Shown here: positions 1-8,732 of the stretch, in pieces
Layout of the letters: the number at the start of each line of letters is the position of its first letter
Numbering within the stretch: the first letter of the stretch is position 1
Assembly (NCBI RefSeq): GCF_000145255.1
Contig: NC_014394.1
Span: 1,612,001 to 1,676,000 of the forward strand
Source of the DNA: Gallionella capsiferriformans ES-2
GTDB lineage: Bacteria > Pseudomonadota > Gammaproteobacteria > Burkholderiales > Gallionellaceae
Length of the DNA: 64,000 nt
Direction of reading: 5' to 3'
Position numbers and translations under genes: made by a program
The notes under the pieces: model-generated
Databases searched by the model: none
The model's input: only the letters and a program-made list of their open reading frames with translations
What the model was told of the DNA's origin: nothing

Positions 1-588
1 CTGCTGGAAGTCAAAGGCGTCTTGGGCAACAAGCTGATTGGTAATGCCGGCACGCAATTGATTGTATCGCTTGGCGCCATTCGCAAATTGCACCGCTCAC
101 AATCAGACAAAGCGCATCTGGCCTGCTACGCCAAGTTTTTAACCACGCGCTTTGCGGGCTGCGCTCTTACGGTAGACAAAGACACCCGCTGGTTTACAGG
201 CACTCAGCAGGAAGTAGTTGAAGATCTGCTGGTCAGCGGGCCGGTGCGCGAAACGTTGAATATCGCGGGCGTCGGTGAGGTCGAGATCACGCAGCATGTG
301 CTGGCACGTTTCACCGATCGCTTTCTTGCCGCCACGTCCCCTGATAAAGCAGCTCAAGCCGCCTGGAAAAAACTCAACCAGATCGCAGCCGACGGATCGG
401 TACGTGAGGTAGTACGCAACAGTCTGTGGAATGCGGCCAAATATATGCGCGAAGGTCGGCAGGAAGGTCGATATTTTCTGAATGCCAAGCGCAATCTGGT
501 GCTGGTTGTCACCGACAACCCGCGCGAGGGAAAACGGCTGGTGACCACCTACCCAGCCACAAGCCAGTTTCAGGCGTTGGCGGCCTGA
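1..588 (+). CDS. Hypothetical island protein, C-terminal part
   Basis: The reading frame is open from the first base of the window, so this is the C-terminal ~195 residues of a gene that starts outside it. A TTG at base 22 is unlikely to be the true start. The protein is mixed in charge with no signal peptide or membrane segment; the C-terminal part has several basic clusters (for example KYMREGRQEGRY). I do not recognise the family. It is followed after about 50 bases by two small overlapping genes on the same strand, which suggests one operon belonging to the mobile-island segment that also carries topoisomerase III. Confidence 0.6.
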   Translation: MLEVKGVLGNKLIGNAGTQLIVSLGAIRKLHRSQSDKAHLACYAKFLTTRFAGCALTVDKDTRWFTGTQQEVVEDLLVSGPVRETLNIAGVGEVEITQHVLARFTDRFLAATSPDKAAQAAWKKLNQIAADGSVREVVRNSLWNAAKYMREGRQEGRYFLNAKRNLVLVVTDNPREGKRLVTTYPATSQFQALAA

Positions 589-639
589 TCACCTCAAGCC
601 ACGCCACGACAGATACATATATATAGGACGTGACAGAAC

Positions 640-897
640 ATGTTTATCAGCCATAAAAAAATGTGTAAGTGCATCGAAGTGGGCAGAACGGCAATCGAAT
701 CGCGCATGCTCGGGATCATCATTCACCCCAGAGCCAGCACGGAAGCGGACGAGGCTGAAATGGCCTCGCTGCACGCCCTCTACAAACAATACAACGCGCT
801 CATGTCGCCGGCCGAGCTGCCTGCCAGCAAGACTGCAAAGAGTAAGACATCGGCTGTCGACAAACACCCCAATCACAAACAAGGAGAACCCACGTGA
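640..897 (+). CDS. Small hypothetical protein (85 aa)
   Basis: Unrecognised 85-residue protein with an acidic middle (EADEAEM) and a Lys/Ser/Thr-rich tail. Its stop TGA overlaps the GTG start of the next gene in a GTGA arrangement, the usual sign of translational coupling, which is the main reason for believing it is real. There is no convincing Shine-Dalgarno in front of the ATG at 640, so the start is uncertain. Confidence 0.45.
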   Translation: MFISHKKMCKCIEVGRTAIESRMLGIIIHPRASTEADEAEMASLHALYKQYNALMSPAELPASKTAKSKTSAVDKHPNHKQGEPT

Positions 898-1526
898 ACA
901 CCGCATTGAACACCTCACCGCAATTGCATTTTGAACACATCAGCAATACATCGAACATGCCCAGAGACGCACGCCGTAATCGTGCTGCGGAGCTTGCATG
1001 GGAGAATTTTTATTTTGTCGGCTTCCGGATTGACTCTGCGTATGGCGAGCGGTATCACCATGCGCTGATTCTGGCGGATAACCACGATGCGTTTTTGAGT
1101 GGCATCGCAGCCGAATATCTCGAGCTGCTCAATTACGACTGGATTACCTCGGCACATGACATCTCGGTGATCTTCATCGAAAACTTGATGATGCAGAATC
1201 CGGCACTGGTTGATGAAGCCCGCCCAGTGCAAGCCAAACCTAAGGGTTCATCTACCCCCCGCAGGAACAGCAATGCCTTTTCAGTAATCGGTTTTACAGA
1301 CAGCAATCAGTACTGCCGCTTAGAAGTTGATTCAGACAATGCCTTGAAGGCAATCGATGAAGCTAATGCCCAAGTGAATTACGAGTGCGGTGCTCAATTC
1401 AAACCGTTGCTGATCAGTCAGCTCAATGCCGTAGCGATCGATTTCTTTAACTTGCTCAATGCGGTGGTCGAATCGGTAAAAGAACTGATGGGCGGCGCGG
1501 CGACAAATCGAGGCTATCTACACTGA
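894..1526 (+). CDS. Hypothetical protein (210 aa)
   Basis: Starts at GTG 894 behind the strong ribosome site AAGGAG, about 7 bases upstream, and overlaps the preceding stop. The N-terminal half (about residues 30-110) is predicted globular; a polar Pro/Ser-rich linker around 117-125 leads into a second globular part. No signal peptide or membrane segment is seen. It ends in a 9-base tail-to-tail overlap with ihfB. Family not recognised; a role in the mobile island is inferred only from context. Confidence 0.55.
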   Translation: MNTALNTSPQLHFEHISNTSNMPRDARRNRAAELAWENFYFVGFRIDSAYGERYHHALILADNHDAFLSGIAAEYLELLNYDWITSAHDISVIFIENLMMQNPALVDEARPVQAKPKGSSTPRRNSNAFSVIGFTDSNQYCRLEVDSDNALKAIDEANAQVNYECGAQFKPLLISQLNAVAIDFFNLLNAVVESVKELMGGAATNRGYLH

Positions 1527-1811
1527 GCCCGCAGTGGCATCAACGCGCTCACGGAGTTCCTTACCTGTTTTGAAGTGCGGCACATATTTGGCGGGCACCA
1601 TCACGTTCACACCTGACTTTGGGTTGCGACCTTTGCGCGGTGGGCGGTGATTGAGACCGAAACTGCCAAAACCGCGTATTTCGATGCGATTTCCCCGCGC
1701 GAGTGTGCGTGACATCTCATCCAGAATGGTACGCACCGCCATATCGATATCGCTGTTGGTGAGCTGTGGAAATTTTGCAGCGAGCTGCGCGATGAGTTCT
1801 GATCGGGTCAT
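1518..1811 (-). CDS. ihfB: Integration host factor subunit beta
   Basis: A 97-residue HU/IHF-family DNA-bending protein. The N-terminal [11 protein letters not shown], the central [10 protein letters not shown] and the beta-arm region with GRNPKSG followed by [15 protein letters not shown] match IhfB rather than HU, including the arm-tip proline and the C-terminal KELR helix. IHF is an alpha/beta heterodimer that bends DNA in recombination, replication initiation and transcription; no alpha subunit is in the window, so this one would pair with a subunit encoded elsewhere or replace the host IhfB. Convergent with the 210-residue gene. Its place inside an island suggests use in the element's own recombination or transfer (inference). 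Confidence 0.9.
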   Translation of the reverse strand: MTRSELIAQLAAKFPQLTNSDIDMAVRTILDEMSRTLARGNRIEIRGFGSFGLNHRPPRKGRNPKSGVNVMVPAKYVPHFKTGKELRERVDATAGSV

Positions 1812-1883
1812 GAAGGTTTTTTAGAGTGACTGCGCGGGCAGAAAATAGAATCTAACAAGTTTAATTATATCAGGAGGTTGAGA

Positions 1884-2123
1884 ATGAAGGACAAATCGGA
1901 CAATAAGGCAGACGGGATTGCCAGCCAGTTAGCGGAAGGCATGGGGCAGCTTCGAGCTGGATTTATGCAGACGATCACTGGACCGCGATTCATTCGCCGC
2001 AGTTTTGTTGCCTATTTTGCGCCGGTCATTGCGGGCTGCAGGTTGAGTAAAAAACGCAACTGGCACTATTTTCAACAGCTGCGCGTCGTGTATCGCTATG
2101 CGTTTTGGCGGGGGAGGACGTGA
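1884..2123 (+). CDS. Small basic hypothetical protein (79 aa)
   Basis: Start chosen at ATG 1884, six bases after a perfect AGGAGG at 1872-1877; a TTG at 1878 is in frame but directly abuts that site. The protein has a polar N-terminus, a middle that could form a short hydrophobic segment (VAYFAPVIAGC) and a Trp/Tyr/Arg-rich C-terminus ending YRYAFWRGRT. A decayed copy of the C-terminal half occurs at 2842-2965. Family not recognised. Confidence 0.5.
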   Translation: MKDKSDNKADGIASQLAEGMGQLRAGFMQTITGPRFIRRSFVAYFAPVIAGCRLSKKRNWHYFQQLRVVYRYAFWRGRT

Positions 2124-2247
2124 AAACTGAGATTTACAGTGAGATGAAATCTATTACGTCACTTCTCAAATCTCGTTCCATGGTTCAAAAACATTCACCG
2201 CAAACTCATCACTTAAACGACTAACTCATGCAAATTTAGGAGCAATC

Positions 2248-2451
2248 ATGCCTGCACATACCAGAAATCGATTCACCACGCGAGTCACCGACCACGCACA
2301 TAAAACGTTACCAATGGCCGCTGAGATAACGGGCACAAGCGTGAATCAGTTTGTCGTACAGGCCGCATTGGAAAGAGCAGAAAGGGTGATTAATAATAAG
2401 GCGACCGTTATGTCGTCACGCGCTAAGCCTATCCCCCGTAATATTTTATAA
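2248..2451 (+). CDS. DUF1778/TacA-like ribbon-helix-helix antitoxin
   Basis: A 67-residue protein. Residues ~8-50 fit the DUF1778 ribbon-helix-helix pattern: a short N-terminal strand (RFTTRVTDHA), then helices with AAEITGTSVNQFVV and an AALERAERVI end. Proteins of this family are usually antitoxins to GNAT acetyltransferase toxins (TacAT type) and repress their own operon. No GNAT gene follows, so this is either an orphan or a stand-alone DNA-binding regulator. An AGGAG lies 5 bases before the ATG. Confidence 0.6.
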   Translation: MPAHTRNRFTTRVTDHAHKTLPMAAEITGTSVNQFVVQAALERAERVINNKATVMSSRAKPIPRNIL

Positions 2452-2462
2452 ATGAGTTCATG

Positions 2463-2804
2463 ATGGACAATAAAATGATCGTTAAACACATGGCCGGTGA
2501 CGGTCGAAATATGCATCTAAACTGGACCGCCGATTTTGGAAAAATGAAGCTAGATATAGTCGTGCAACACGGCCTGATCAGCGCAAGCTTACTCAAGATT
2601 TTTTTAGATGGATTTCACTAGCACGACGATCGATTCGAAAAAACTAAAATTATCGGCGCATTGCGTATCACCCATGAGTTTCAAGTGACAATGCGTCTGA
2701 GCCCAACCGTAGAATTTAATATATTCGCGTATCAGCCGGAGTATCCCGATAAGGCCCCCGTTGAACTTGATTTAGTTATGAAGTGCACAGAAATTAACAT
2801 TTGA
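2463..2804 (+). pseudogene. Hypothetical gene interrupted by one in-frame TAG
   Basis: From ATG 2463 the frame reads 52 codons to a TAG at 2619-2621, then continues open for 60 more codons to TGA 2802-2804. Codon use on both sides is similar and both halves read like one protein of about 113 residues (alternating hydrophobic strands such as KLDIVVQHG before the stop and ALRITHEFQVTMRL after it). It starts 11 bases after the DUF1778-like gene. The simplest reading is a nonsense mutation in a dying gene; amber suppression is the alternative. Family not recognised. Confidence 0.5.
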
Positions 2805-2841
2805 AATCTTATTGCCTATTGGCACAGCAAAAATAATTCGT

Positions 2842-2965
2842 AACAGGTTTATCAGCCGTTTCCACGGTGATTGCCGGCATCACGGGCCCGCAGCACAACT
2901 GGCGCTGGTTTACCAGTTGTGCGTCGCGCGCGTATCGCTATGCGTTTTGGAAGGGAAGGACCTGA
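2842..2965 (+). pseudogene. Decayed duplicate of the 1884-2123 gene
   Basis: The segment encodes, with a frame change near base 2873, NRFISRF and then VIAG...NWRWF...RAYRYAFWKGRT, which aligns with PRFIRRSF...PVIAG...NWHYF...VVYRYAFWRGRT in the gene at 1884. Nucleotide identity is highest over the last ~35 bases. It has lost its start region and carries a deletion, so it is a remnant of a diverged paralogue or tandem duplication. Confidence 0.5.
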
Positions 2966-2991
2966 ACTTGAACGTTCGGGCGTGCCCCCTC

Positions 2992-3174
2992 CTATAGCGT
3001 GCTATCCACCTCCTCTTCCTGTGGAAAGTGCAATTCAAAATCCCGGCCATCGGGCAACCTGATAAAAAGCAGGAAGCCCGATGATTTCACGTGTGCCGCC
3101 AAAGGTAATAGGCATTTCTCTGCCCTTTTTACTAAGGCATGGATTTCCGCATCGTTTATCACTTCGTGACTCAT
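2992..3174 (-). CDS. Small hypothetical protein (60 aa)
   Basis: Start placed at ATG 3174, whose ATGA overlaps the stop of the upstream 127-residue gene; a longer frame to 3234 runs inside that gene and is unlikely to be used. The protein carries an Ile/Leu/Phe-rich strand segment (FLLFIRLPDGRDFEL) and an acidic tail. Function unknown; the tight coupling implies it acts with its neighbour. Confidence 0.5.
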   Translation of the reverse strand: MSHEVINDAEIHALVKRAEKCLLPLAAHVKSSGFLLFIRLPDGRDFELHFPQEEEVDSTL

Positions 3175-3554
3175 GCCGAAATAAACCCCATCACACCAAA
3201 CTGACAAACCTTGTCGGGATTTGCCCGTTTCCATTCCTCAATACAACGCTCCTGAGTTGCTTCATCGGGTTCAAGTTGCCACTCAGATTCCGGGGGATAT
3301 GTCGCAAAAAGATCAAGATCATTGCGAATGTGTGCAATGGCCGCCGCCACATTATCCTTGCGAGCGATACCGATATAAAGACAGATCGTCACCGTCTCGC
3401 CCTGATCATCGGTATACATCACATAATGTGCAAATCCGTCACGTCTCGGCAGACCTTCGCGGATCATTCTTGCAGTACGCTCTTTGAACTCTACTTGCTG
3501 CTCTGGCGATAGCTTGGCCACATAATCAGCGATTATTTTAGAACCATTACCCAT
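3171..3554 (-). CDS. Hypothetical soluble protein (127 aa)
   Basis: ATG start behind AAAAGGA. No signal peptide or membrane segment. The middle has a beta-rich block (HYVMYTDDQGETVTICLYIG) and the C-terminus a helical, acidic block (EPDEATQERCIEEWKR). It shares a 4-base ATGA overlap with the next gene, so the two form a two-gene operon. A small two-gene cassette next to two antitoxin/toxin loci could itself be a toxin-antitoxin pair, but nothing in the sequence shows that. Confidence 0.5.
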   Translation of the reverse strand: MGNGSKIIADYVAKLSPEQQVEFKERTARMIREGLPRRDGFAHYVMYTDDQGETVTICLYIGIARKDNVAAAIAHIRNDLDLFATYPPESEWQLEPDEATQERCIEEWKRANPDKVCQFGVMGFISA

Positions 3555-3732
3555 GATAATTTATCCTTTTGTAGTTAGGGATTTCTAATCTACAGAAATG
3601 GGCAACTTTCCAAAGAACAATTTTTTCATAATCAACATCACTCAGAAATGCCTGACTTTAGTGATGCCAATCTATTGATGATATGTATAAAAAAAACAAT
3701 CGCCTCCGGAATAAAAAGACACAACGCCGACT

Positions 3733-3785
3733 ATTTGTTTCAACAAACAAATAAATATTGACATCTACCGATGTTTTGAAACATC
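3733..3785. promoter_or_regulatory. Two palindromes at the promoter of the AbiEi-like gene
   Basis: Palindrome 1, ATTTGTTT-CAAC-AAACAAAT, is at 3733-3752 (8-base perfect arms). Palindrome 2, GATGTTT-TG-AAACATC, is at 3770-3785 (7-base perfect arms). A TTGACA at 3758-3763 lies between them. AbiEi antitoxins repress their own promoters by binding inverted repeats, so these are good operator candidates; the -10 element is not clear. Confidence 0.55.
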
Positions 3786-3794
3786 ATAACCTTG

Positions 3795-4394
3795 ATGAAC
3801 AACAACGCTGAGAGGCTTATCGATTTCGCACGATCCCAAGGGCTGATTCGCTCATGCGATCTGGCACAGCAAGGGATTCCGCGCGTTTCCCTGACTCGTG
3901 CCGTCCGTCAAGGACAACTTGAGCGCATCGGACGTGGGATATATGGTCTTCCTGGACGAAGCATATCTGCTCACGGTTCATTGGCAGAAGTTGCATGCAG
4001 GGTGCCGAAAGGGGTAGTTTGCCTACTGTCAGCACTGCGTTTTCATGGTCTGACAACGCAGGCACCATTTGAGGCATGGCTGGCAATTGAAAACAAATCC
4101 GTTGCACCGAAGCTTGATTACCCGCCACTGCGCATTGTCCGATTCTCCGGGACGGCATTCACCGATGGAGTAGAAGAGCATGTCGTCGATGGTGTAACGA
4201 TACGGGTGACCAGCGTTGCAAAGACGGTGGCCGACTGTTTCAAGTATCGCAATAAAATTGGCATTGATGTGGCGCTCGAAGCACTGCGAGAGGCATGGCA
4301 TGAAAAACGCATGAGCAGTGACGAAATTTGGCACTATGCCAAAATATGCCGCGTGGCCAATGTCATACGCCCTTATCTGGAAAGTTTAAGCTAA
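3795..4394 (+). CDS. AbiEi-type antitoxin / transcriptional repressor
   Basis: 199 residues from ATG 3795. The N-terminus (residues ~5-50) is the winged-helix domain seen in AbiEi antitoxins: LIDFARSQGLIRSCDLAQQG followed by a recognition-helix region and the signature GIYGLPG. The rest (SLAEVACRVPKGVVCLLSALRFHGL, then VTSVAKTVADCFKYRNK) matches the AbiEi C-terminal family. AbiEi normally precedes AbiEii, a nucleotidyltransferase toxin, in a type IV toxin-antitoxin phage-defence operon. Here no AbiEii follows: the next gene is convergent and is a zeta-type kinase. It is therefore an orphan or has lost its partner. Confidence 0.75.
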   Translation: MNNNAERLIDFARSQGLIRSCDLAQQGIPRVSLTRAVRQGQLERIGRGIYGLPGRSISAHGSLAEVACRVPKGVVCLLSALRFHGLTTQAPFEAWLAIENKSVAPKLDYPPLRIVRFSGTAFTDGVEEHVVDGVTIRVTSVAKTVADCFKYRNKIGIDVALEALREAWHEKRMSSDEIWHYAKICRVANVIRPYLESLS

Positions 4395-4445
4395 GAAAAA
4401 TACAGGAAGGATAATATATGACTATTCCGATCAGCCGAACACTGA

Positions 4446-5060
4446 TTAATTCTCAGCTGGATCCAGAAGACTGGCAATTGGCTCCATCCACTCCGGCACG
4501 GTGCAATACTGTTTGATAATGACGCCGTTACTTGCCCGCAACACCAGCTTGGCCTGTTCGCCATCGACAGAATTGTCATACAAGTAAAGCCGATCCACTT
4601 CCCTTGCCACCAATGCACAATTGGCGATAGACCTGAAATAACGCGTGATGATTTTTTGTATCGGCACATCGTGCCCGCCCTGCATCACACGACGCGCAAC
4701 CCGTGCGGCATTGATGGAAGGATCGCCTGTAGCCACGAAAAATACACGAGTAAAAAAACCGGCTGCTTTCGCCCGTCGGACAAAATCAACCTTGTCCGGC
4801 GCGGAGAATACACTTTCAAAAGCAATGCTACGCTGCGAGGCAAGACAGTTTTCACGCAGTTCACTGGCAAAATTAGCCGCCTGTATTACAGCAGACTGAG
4901 AGTTCCAGTCGCCAAACTGATCACGAGCGATGAAATCCGGGTTTATATACTCGCAACCGGAAAACCATTCATGCGCCAGACCGCGCTCGGTCACTGTTGT
5001 TTTGCCAGCCCCATTGGGCCCCGCGACAAGTAATAATCGAGGCTGTTCAAGCTGCATCAT
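4446..5060 (-). CDS. Zeta-toxin-family P-loop kinase
   Basis: About 204 residues. The start is taken at the ATG ATG pair 5058-5060/5055-5057 because the longer frame runs deep into the antitoxin gene. Walker A LLVAGPNGAGKTTVT sits at the N-terminus, followed by NPDFIARDQFGDW and FESVFSAPDKVDF, matching the zeta/PezT substrate-binding region. Zeta toxins phosphorylate UDP-N-acetylglucosamine and block wall synthesis; this branch is the shorter chromosomal/ICE type. It overlaps the small upstream gene by 11-14 bases, giving coupled antitoxin-toxin order, and is convergent with the AbiEi-like gene. Confidence 0.75.
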   Translation of the reverse strand: MMQLEQPRLLLVAGPNGAGKTTVTERGLAHEWFSGCEYINPDFIARDQFGDWNSQSAVIQAANFASELRENCLASQRSIAFESVFSAPDKVDFVRRAKAAGFFTRVFFVATGDPSINAARVARRVMQGGHDVPIQKIITRYFRSIANCALVAREVDRLYLYDNSVDGEQAKLVLRASNGVIIKQYCTVPEWMEPIASLLDPAEN

Positions 5061-5247
5061 GCACAACAACCGTATCTCTGGCACGAGCATCCGCAACTGC
5101 TTGCACAAGCATGCTACGCATCCAGCTATCCGATTGCCCTTTTCGCAGCATCGCTAAATCACGCGCCTCACGCATCACATCACCTAACTCATCATCCGTA
5201 GGTTCAGTATCCGCCGCCAGAGGGTTACGTTTTGTATTTTCTGCCAT
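5047..5247 (-). CDS. Probable antitoxin to the zeta-type toxin
   Basis: A 66-residue acidic, helical protein (EPTDDELGDVMREARD, later AVADARARDTVVV). It directly precedes and overlaps the zeta-type toxin gene, the usual antitoxin position. It is not similar to classical epsilon but is the size and charge of the antitoxins found with Gram-negative zeta-like toxins. Antitoxin role is inference from position. Confidence 0.6.
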   Translation of the reverse strand: MAENTKRNPLAADTEPTDDELGDVMREARDLAMLRKGQSDSWMRSMLVQAVADARARDTVVVHDAA

Positions 5248-5904
5248 TAAAGATCCCTAACATATTGAATTCCCTAACGTACATCAGAAGGATTATCACC
5301 TTTCATCCGCAAAATTAAGAGGTTGTCAGATAATAACAGTTTTCATTCAAAGTGACCTTTTTACTGGTGGTATCGAACTTTCCGGTTTGTGCCCCTTTTA
5401 CCGACTGCCTATATTTCCCTCCCCACATTCACAAGGCTTGTGCTGAATCAGTAACGGCTCGCCAATCACTGAAAATCGGAATGTATGCACCTTAAAATGC
5501 GCGTGAAATTGTAGAGAGCTGTTCAATCTGTACAGATGAATTTCATGCCTGAGCACAAGCCATCATATAGGTCTTAACCAGACAGTACGGCGACTCAAAA
5601 AACTTCTGTGCAAAATTTTAAAGTACCGCTCTCTGCCACATCACTCTTGAATTTTAGCAAGAAACCCTTTGCGCAGCAGTATCGCTCAATCACTCTCTAT
5701 TGAACAAAAATCGCGATTCAAATTTAAATTCTCCGTAATTGATCCAGATTAACGATTTTCGATACTTCTCACCACAGCAATACGCGGCCGAAATCACCAT
5801 TTTATATTCACCAAAATCTCGTAATTTTCTTTGCATAAAAATTTAGCTTTGGAAAATATTTGACTTAGGCAGAATGAACTCCTACACATAAAGGAGCTTC
5901 AAAA
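5248..5904. other. 657-bp gap without a recognised gene
   Basis: AT-rich, no open frame of note on either strand. The right end holds the ribosome site AAAGGAG of the topoisomerase gene (5890-5896) and presumably its promoter. No strong inverted repeat or tRNA seen. Confidence 0.5.
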
Positions 5905-7581
5905 ATGAAACAAGCCGTAAAAGTCACAACAAACCATTCCGCACGTAACACTTTTTATTTGTGCGAAAAACCATCGCAAGCACGTACGCTGGCAAAGGTG
6001 CTTGGTGCTGAAAAAGGCCGTGACCAGATGCATTTCGCAGAAGGCGTTGTTATCGGACATGCGTATGGGCACATGCTGAACTTGGCAAAACCGGAGACAT
6101 ATATCGGTACTGGCCCATGGTGCCTGGACAACCTGCCTATCCTGCCAAAAACTTGGCTATGGCAGGTCAAGGATGAACATCGCGAGCATTTCGACAATCT
6201 CGGCAAATACCTGAGTCAGGCCGATCTGGTTGTTCTCGCCACCGATCCTGATGAGGAAGGCGAAGTCATCGGTCGTCAGATATTACAGGCCCATAATTAT
6301 TCTGGAGAAGTTTTGCGACTGTGGATGTCTGCGCTGGAAACAGAGTCACTTAAAAAATCCCTGCAAAACTTGCGTCCGCTGTCAGAGACCGATCATTTTT
6401 ACCAGGCTGGACGTGTGCGCCATGAAATGGACTGGCTGTTTGGTATGAATTTAAGCCGTGCATTCTCCGTCCTCCTCAAATCTAAGGCCAACATCGGTCG
6501 CGTCAAAACGCGCTTGCTTAATGAAATCGTCACCAACGACCAGCAAGCTGAAAATGTTATACAAGACGGATATGAGACGGCCTATGTGATGCTGGGTGAC
6601 ACCCTGCTGGAATTAATACAAGCTGATCAGCCGTGTGACCATATCGTGAATTTCAAAAAACTCGCAGGAGCGCAATGCGGAATTTATCGAAATGATAAAA
6701 GTTGCAACTACACCGATGAGATGGGAGTCCCCCTAGTGACACCCAGACCTCTCCCCTACACACTCACTGCATTGCTCGCAGACTCCGCAGACATCGGGAT
6801 CCCACTGGATGAAGGTTACAAAGCGGTTCAAAAGCTTTATGAGTCCGGCGCAATCAGCTATCCCCGTACTAACTCAACAAAGCTGCCGGGCACATCGTCT
6901 GATGACTTTGCCGTACATCACGCTATCGTCACAATGAGGGATGATTTACCCACTGGCATGACAGAGGAAGCCACGCGCATCTTTGAGTTGATTCGTTTGA
7001 ACGAGTTGTATCAAAGAAATCAGTTGATCACCATTGACCGCACACAAACGATTGAGATCGGTGGAGAATATTTTTCTTCACGTGAAGAGTGGAAGACCAT
7101 TTCATTTGATTCACCCGATCGTGCTCTGCTGAAAAATCAAAACATTCTGGCCAACCAGAAAAAACTGGCCATCTACAAAACGGGCGATGAGTTTCCGGTC
7201 ACGGTTCGACTGACGCGCGAAAATTACGGGAAGCCAACGTATTTTACCGAGTCTTCACTGCTGCGGATGATGGCTGAAAAAGGGATCGGTACAGAATCCA
7301 CTCGGGTCGCGGCCATTACCAATCTAATCAAAGAAAAACTCATTGATGTCACGCCGCAAACAGACCATGAGGGCCTGCCATCAACGCAGGCGCGCACCCT
7401 CCGTTCGACAAAACTCGGTCGCGACTTAATCAGAAAGTTGCCGGAAGTGGTAACCGGTCAGGAGATGGAGGCTCAACTGCAGCAGGCATTGAAAGAGATG
7501 CGTGGTGGACAATCAGATGAGTCTACCCACCTGATGCGGACAGACGCGTGGCTCACACAAACGATTCGCGAGGCGGTTTGA
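5905..7581 (+). CDS. topB: DNA topoisomerase III (type IA), mobile-element type
   Basis: 558 residues, shorter than chromosomal TopB (~650) and without a zinc-finger tail. A TOPRIM domain is at the N-terminus (LCEKPSQARTLAKVLG ~19-34; acidic triad VLATDPDEEGEVIG ~109-122). The active-site tyrosine is Y319 in AISYPRTNS. The family signature ESSLLRMMAEKGIGTESTR is near residue 450-468. Type IA enzymes relax and decatenate DNA by nicking one strand; copies on integrative conjugative elements and plasmids are thought to resolve replication or transfer intermediates. AAAGGAG is well spaced from the ATG. It is the clearest marker that the 1-8.7 kb region is a mobile island. Confidence 0.93.
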   Translation: MKQAVKVTTNHSARNTFYLCEKPSQARTLAKVLGAEKGRDQMHFAEGVVIGHAYGHMLNLAKPETYIGTGPWCLDNLPILPKTWLWQVKDEHREHFDNLGKYLSQADLVVLATDPDEEGEVIGRQILQAHNYSGEVLRLWMSALETESLKKSLQNLRPLSETDHFYQAGRVRHEMDWLFGMNLSRAFSVLLKSKANIGRVKTRLLNEIVTNDQQAENVIQDGYETAYVMLGDTLLELIQADQPCDHIVNFKKLAGAQCGIYRNDKSCNYTDEMGVPLVTPRPLPYTLTALLADSADIGIPLDEGYKAVQKLYESGAISYPRTNSTKLPGTSSDDFAVHHAIVTMRDDLPTGMTEEATRIFELIRLNELYQRNQLITIDRTQTIEIGGEYFSSREEWKTISFDSPDRALLKNQNILANQKKLAIYKTGDEFPVTVRLTRENYGKPTYFTESSLLRMMAEKGIGTESTRVAAITNLIKEKLIDVTPQTDHEGLPSTQARTLRSTKLGRDLIRKLPEVVTGQEMEAQLQQALKEMRGGQSDESTHLMRTDAWLTQTIREAV

Positions 7582-7624
7582 CAGGCGTAGTACGCCAGAC
7601 GGGCAAGTCATTAGGGAGCCTGCC

Positions 7625-7723
7625 ATGCTGAAAGCCATTCTACTTTCCGGCATGAGCATGCTGCTTGGCACGGCGGATTTAATACCGCGTTGCTCATCCC
7701 AGCGAGATGACTGGGGTTCATAG
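7625..7723 (+). CDS. Possible 32-residue membrane peptide
   Basis: Short frame with a good ribosome site (AGGGAG, 6 bases before ATG). The N-terminus is hydrophobic (MLKAILLSGMSMLLG) and could be a membrane or signal segment. The only support is the ribosome site and the hydrophobic start; it may be spurious. Confidence 0.25.
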   Translation: MLKAILLSGMSMLLGTADLIPRCSSQRDDWGS

Positions 7724-7836
7724 CAGGCCATTTTGGATGCCCTCCCCCTATCAGATCGGCAATCAGATCGATTGCTGCGGTTAAAACCACAAACAAATAT
7801 TTCAATATAAATTTATAAAATCAGGAGAAGTAAATT

Positions 7837-8121
7837 ATGAGTAATTCAATCAATCAGTTGATGAGGAAGTTCAAGTACGAAGACAAACGGATCGAGCATC
7901 TGCTTGAAGATTTTGACGACCTTGTGGAAGCCATTAATGATTACGATGACCAGTTTGAATTTAGTGACAAAAAGGATGAAACAGCCATGCTTTCTGGCTA
8001 TCAGAACACTGCCTTCGGCATCCTGCTGTCCCTGCTTCAACTTGGGCATATCACAACGGCCGATTTTCACCATCGGATGCACGCCCTCAATTTAGTGTTC
8101 TTCAAGAAAACGGGTTATTAA
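7837..8121 (+). CDS. Hypothetical acidic protein (94 aa)
   Basis: AGGAG is ten bases before the ATG. The protein is acidic in its first half (RIEHLLEDFDDLVEAINDYDDQFE) and likely all-helical; the second half (GILLSLLQLGHITTADFHHRMHALN) reads like a small helical bundle. No membrane segment. Family not recognised; genes of this size commonly sit beside island topoisomerases. Confidence 0.5.
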   Translation: MSNSINQLMRKFKYEDKRIEHLLEDFDDLVEAINDYDDQFEFSDKKDETAMLSGYQNTAFGILLSLLQLGHITTADFHHRMHALNLVFFKKTGY

Positions 8122-8477
8122 CACTACGGCTACAATTCTCGTGTAAAAGATGACAATTTATTTCCTTTAATATGGAAGAAATGGACTTTGCATCATGGCA
8201 TTGTCATCCCGAGTTTTACTTGAAAAAACAGACGAAATGTTATATTTATAAGCGGGGACGAAATTTCCCGGCATGCGGCACGATCCGGCCAAAAGTTACG
8301 AAATTACTCAGAGGCCGCAGACTCGAAAAATCCGGGTTTTATCAACTTCGTCAAAGATAGTGATGCTAACTCAACTCTGAAATGAAATTTTTAGAAGAGA
8401 ATTAGTTAAATCGGTATAATTGACGGTAAGTTTGAGGAATCTTTATTTAAAAAATTATTTTTATACACGGAGAAAAA
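8122..8477. other. 356-bp gap, no supported gene
   Basis: A 62-codon frame at 8172-8360 has no ribosome site and odd composition, so it is not annotated. The right end is AT-rich and has CACGGAG before the next gene. Confidence 0.45.
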
Positions 8478-8732
8478 ATGGCACCTCGTAGATCAAAAGA
8501 AGAAATAATAAAAGAGTTGGAAGCAAAAATTCTTAAACTAAAAGAACGTACAACGGCCCAGAAAGAAGTAAAAATATCGAAGGACAGTCCAGGTATTTCT
8601 GAAGCAATTTCAGCGATTGAAAATGCATCTTTGCAAAATGAAATTTCAGTTTCTGAAGTAATTAAGGCCATATCGCGTATTAAGCGCACTGGCTTGCGAA
8701 TTGAGGATTCTGCTCGTAAGTCCCAAGCATAA
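8478..8732 (+). CDS. Small coiled-coil hypothetical protein (84 aa)
   Basis: Residues ~5-30 form an amphipathic, charged helix with heptad spacing (KEEIIKELEAKILKLKERTT), so a short coiled coil is likely. The rest is Ser/Ile-rich and ends in a basic tail. The ribosome site CGGAG is seven bases upstream. Family not recognised. Last gene of the left island segment. Confidence 0.5.
   Translation: MAPRRSKEEIIKELEAKILKLKERTTAQKEVKISKDSPGISEAISAIENASLQNEISVSEVIKAISRIKRTGLRIEDSARKSQA

Noticed and set aside
4446..5060. The zeta-type gene as the AbiEii toxin partner of the AbiEi-like gene
   Set aside because: It has a GPNGAGKT P-loop, not the nucleotidyltransferase GSxxD motif, and it is convergent with its own antitoxin upstream.
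8172..8360. 62-codon ORF in the gap after the 94-residue gene
   Set aside because: No ribosome site, unusual composition and no neighbour coupling.
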